Position numbers and translations under genes: made by a program. The notes beneath the pieces were generated by a model. That model did not search any database. It saw nothing but the letters and a program-made list of their open reading frames with translations, and had not been told where the DNA came from. Below are positions 13,196 to 14,419 of a stretch of 14,419 nt of DNA, one piece after another (the stretch's first letter is position 1; every line of letters begins with the position of its first letter). This stretch comes from Candidatus Latescibacterota bacterium (lineage in GTDB: Bacteria; Latescibacterota; 4484-107; B68-G9). The DNA lies in contig DTXA01000548.1 of NCBI GenBank assembly GCA_012962735.1, positions 1-14,419 on the forward strand, in the 5' to 3' direction.

Positions 13196-14082
13196 TAGAA
13201 CGCATTCTACAGCTTAAAGAGAAGCGAAACGCCGTGATCCTGGCCCACAACTATCAGCCCGGAGAGGTCCAGGATATAGCCGACTTCTTGGGGGACTCCC
13301 TGGGCCTCTCACGCAAGGCGGCCGAGACCGATGCCGATGTGATCGTATTCTGCGGGGTGCACTTTATGGCGGAGACAGCGGCTATCCTATGTCCGGATAG
13401 GATCGTGCTCCTTCCTGACCCTCAGGCCGGATGCCCTCTGGCCGATATGGTTACCGTTGAGGCCCTGAGGAGGAAAAGGGCCGAATGCCCAGATGCCGTT
13501 GTCGTCTGCTACGTCAACTCCTCGGCCGAGGTCAAGGCCGAAAGCGACATCTGCTGCACCTCGGCAAACGCTGTCCGCATCGTGGAGGGCATAGGCGGCA
13601 GAGTTCTCTTCGTGCCCGATCAGTACCTCGGGCGCCACGTGGCCTCCCTGACCGGCAAGGAGCTAATACTATGGCCCGGATTCTGTCACGTTCATATGAG
13701 TATCCTGCCCCAGGACATAGAAAAACTCAAGAGGGAATATCCTGATGCAAAGGTCGTCGTGCACCCGGAGTGCCGCCCTGAGGTCACAGCCCTTGCCGAC
13801 GAGGTCCTGAGCACAAGTGGGATGTGCAGGTACGCCAGGGAGACCGAAGCTAATACCCTGATTGTGGGTACAGAGGTCGGGATCATCTACAGGCTACGCA
13901 ATGAGAACCCGGATAAGACCTTCCTCCCCGCATCCGAAAAGGCTGTGTGCCCCAATATGAAGCGTATCACCCTCGAGAAGGTTCTCCACTCCCTCGAGGA
14001 CCTCTCCCCACAAGTTAAGGTTCCGAAGGATGTCCGCCTCCGGGCGGAGGCCGCTCTGAGGGCGATGGTCCAGGTGGACTGA
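13177..14082 (+). CDS. nadA: Quinolinate synthase
   Basis: A 301-residue [4Fe-4S] enzyme that condenses iminoaspartate with dihydroxyacetone phosphate to give quinolinate, the first ring of NAD. Signatures are AHNYQPGEVQDIADFLGDSL (23-42), FCGVHFMAETA (58-68) and the three cluster ligands C86 (GCPLADM), C170 (WPGFCHVH) and C258 (KAVCPNMK), at nearly the positions used in Thermotoga NadA. HPEC (196-199) and TSGM (213-216) are the other family motifs. It is complete. The ATG overlaps fdhD by 19 nt. NadB and NadC are not in the window. Its oxygen-sensitive cluster makes it a natural client of the upstream IscS/IscU genes. Confidence 0.93.
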   Translation: MDEGKLIERILQLKEKRNAVILAHNYQPGEVQDIADFLGDSLGLSRKAAETDADVIVFCGVHFMAETAAILCPDRIVLLPDPQAGCPLADMVTVEALRRKRAECPDAVVVCYVNSSAEVKAESDICCTSANAVRIVEGIGGRVLFVPDQYLGRHVASLTGKELILWPGFCHVHMSILPQDIEKLKREYPDAKVVVHPECRPEVTALADEVLSTSGMCRYARETEANTLIVGTEVGIIYRLRNENPDKTFLPASEKAVCPNMKRITLEKVLHSLEDLSPQVKVPKDVRLRAEAALRAMVQVD

Positions 14083-14092
14083 GGGAGAAAAG

Positions 14093-14272
14093 ATGCGGGT
14101 CGAAGCACAACGCAGGGCAGCGGAGGTCGCGGCGCGTAAGTGCTTTCAGATACTACAGGAGAAGTTCGGCGTCCGCGATGCGTACCCGTCCGGTTCCCTG
14201 CGGAGCGATAGCCCTTAGCATGGCTGTTCGGACATAGATATCGCGTCCGAGGAAGTACTTTTTGGTATATAA
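14093..14272 (+). pseudogene. Broken MNT-type nucleotidyltransferase
   Basis: From ATG 14093 the reading is MRVEAQRRAAEVAARKCFQI, then an ILQEKFGVRDAYPSGSLRS stretch, then a TAG at 14216. Past the stop the same frame gives HGCSDIDIASEE. Together these form the minimal-nucleotidyltransferase signature, GS-x-R followed by SDIDIA, with the TAG where a tryptophan (TGG) would fit. The frame ends at TAA 14270 after running into a repeat-like sequence, so the rest of the domain (normally about 100 residues) is gone. Such proteins are often the toxin or antidote half of HEPN-MNT pairs, but no partner is visible. It starts 11 nt after nadA, so it would be transcribed with the operon. Confidence 0.65.
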
Positions 14273-14277
14273 GGAGG
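14252..14277 (+). repeat. Intergenic hairpin repeat, partial copy C
   Basis: GAAGTACTTTTTGG (14252-14265) matches the right arm of copy A (GAAGAACTTTTTGG, 5839-5852) at 13 of 14 bases. It is followed by TATATAAGGAGG, like the AT-rich stretch and AGGAGG after copy B. The left arm is absent. It coincides with the point where the nucleotidyltransferase frame loses similarity, so the deletion probably ended in this element. Confidence 0.4.
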
Positions 14278-14282
14278 AAAGC

Positions 14283-14419
14283 ATGTTATGGATCATGCCT
14301 CCGCCCGGCGTCCTCTGTCGGGGGCGCATTTGTCTCGATGAAGGACAAGTCCCCATTGCCCAATGCGGGGGAATCAGGAGAGAGGGGGATGAGTGGCATT
14401 GTGCGGCTGTCACCGGATG
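14283..14419 (+). CDS. Unrecognised short ORF running off the window
   Basis: ATG 14283 opens a frame of 45 codons without a stop to the window edge, with AGGAGG (14272-14277) ideally placed before it. The product begins MLWIMPPPGVLCRGRICL and contains four cysteines (C12, C17, C28, C40). I do not recognise a family. The strong ribosome site is the main support, but that site belongs to the repeat-like element, so this may be a chance ORF. Confidence 0.3.
   Translation, partial: MLWIMPPPGVLCRGRICLDEGQVPIAQCGGIRREGDEWHCAAVTG

Noticed and set aside
14153..14413. Minus-strand ORF of 86 codons at the right edge
   Set aside because: It lies opposite the nucleotidyltransferase remnant, resembles no family and has an unlikely composition; it is a shadow frame.
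1..14419. CRISPR arrays, tRNA or rRNA genes, insertion sequences or phage genes
   Set aside because: No regular direct repeats, cloverleaf-like sequences, transposase motifs or phage-type proteins were seen on either strand.

Overview
The window is 14.4 kb of GC-rich bacterial DNA devoted almost entirely to moving sulfur. Strong Shine-Dalgarno sites, two lipoprotein-type signal peptides and sigma70-like promoters mark it as bacterial. A TtuA-type 2-thiouridine tRNA enzyme, whose product at U54 is known from thermophiles, and heavy use of ATA and AGG codons suggest a thermophile. The phylum cannot be told from the sequence alone.

Left arm (160-3314, all minus strand): a cysteine-biosynthesis operon of the CysO/CysM/Mec type. 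Its order of transcription is cysH (APS reductase), mec (JAMM peptidase), a ThiS-like carrier, cysM, sulfite reductase, threonine synthase, cysO, moeB and a NIL-domain protein. The last three genes are intact. The first six are not: between about 1980 and 2930 the sequence jumps from the middle of one conserved gene to the middle of the next, with frame changes and large missing parts. The retained pieces look well conserved. The segment is either a series of very recent deletions or an assembly collapse, and it should not be read as functional genes without checking.

Control region (3354-3517): two divergent promoters with identical hexamers (TTGACA, 17 bp, TATATT). Each is followed by a matching 19-bp palindrome of the form GTCTAY-N7-GTAGAY on its own transcribed strand. 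This is the likely operator of the adjacent Rrf2/IscR-like regulator, which carries three cysteines at IscR-like positions. A third promoter with the same hexamers and spacing lies at the left edge and points out of the window.

Right arm (3518-14082, all plus strand): one long gene string with mostly overlapping or near-touching genes. It runs rrf2, ThiI/MnmA-like PP-loop enzyme, larE, cysK, iscS-type cysteine desulfurase, rhodanese lipoprotein, ttuC-like E1, ttuB-like carrier, ttuA, iscU, a small lipoprotein, mnmA, fdhD and nadA. The desulfurase takes sulfur from cysteine. The sulfur can then pass to the IscU scaffold, to tRNA (TtuA with TtuB/TtuC, and MnmA) and to formate dehydrogenase (FdhD), while NadA is a Fe-S client. 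CysK replenishes cysteine. Two intergenic gaps carry related hairpin repeats, and a third partial copy lies near the right end.

Right edge (14083-14419): a broken nucleotidyltransferase with an in-frame stop inside its signature motif, the partial repeat copy, and a short unrecognised ORF that runs off the window.
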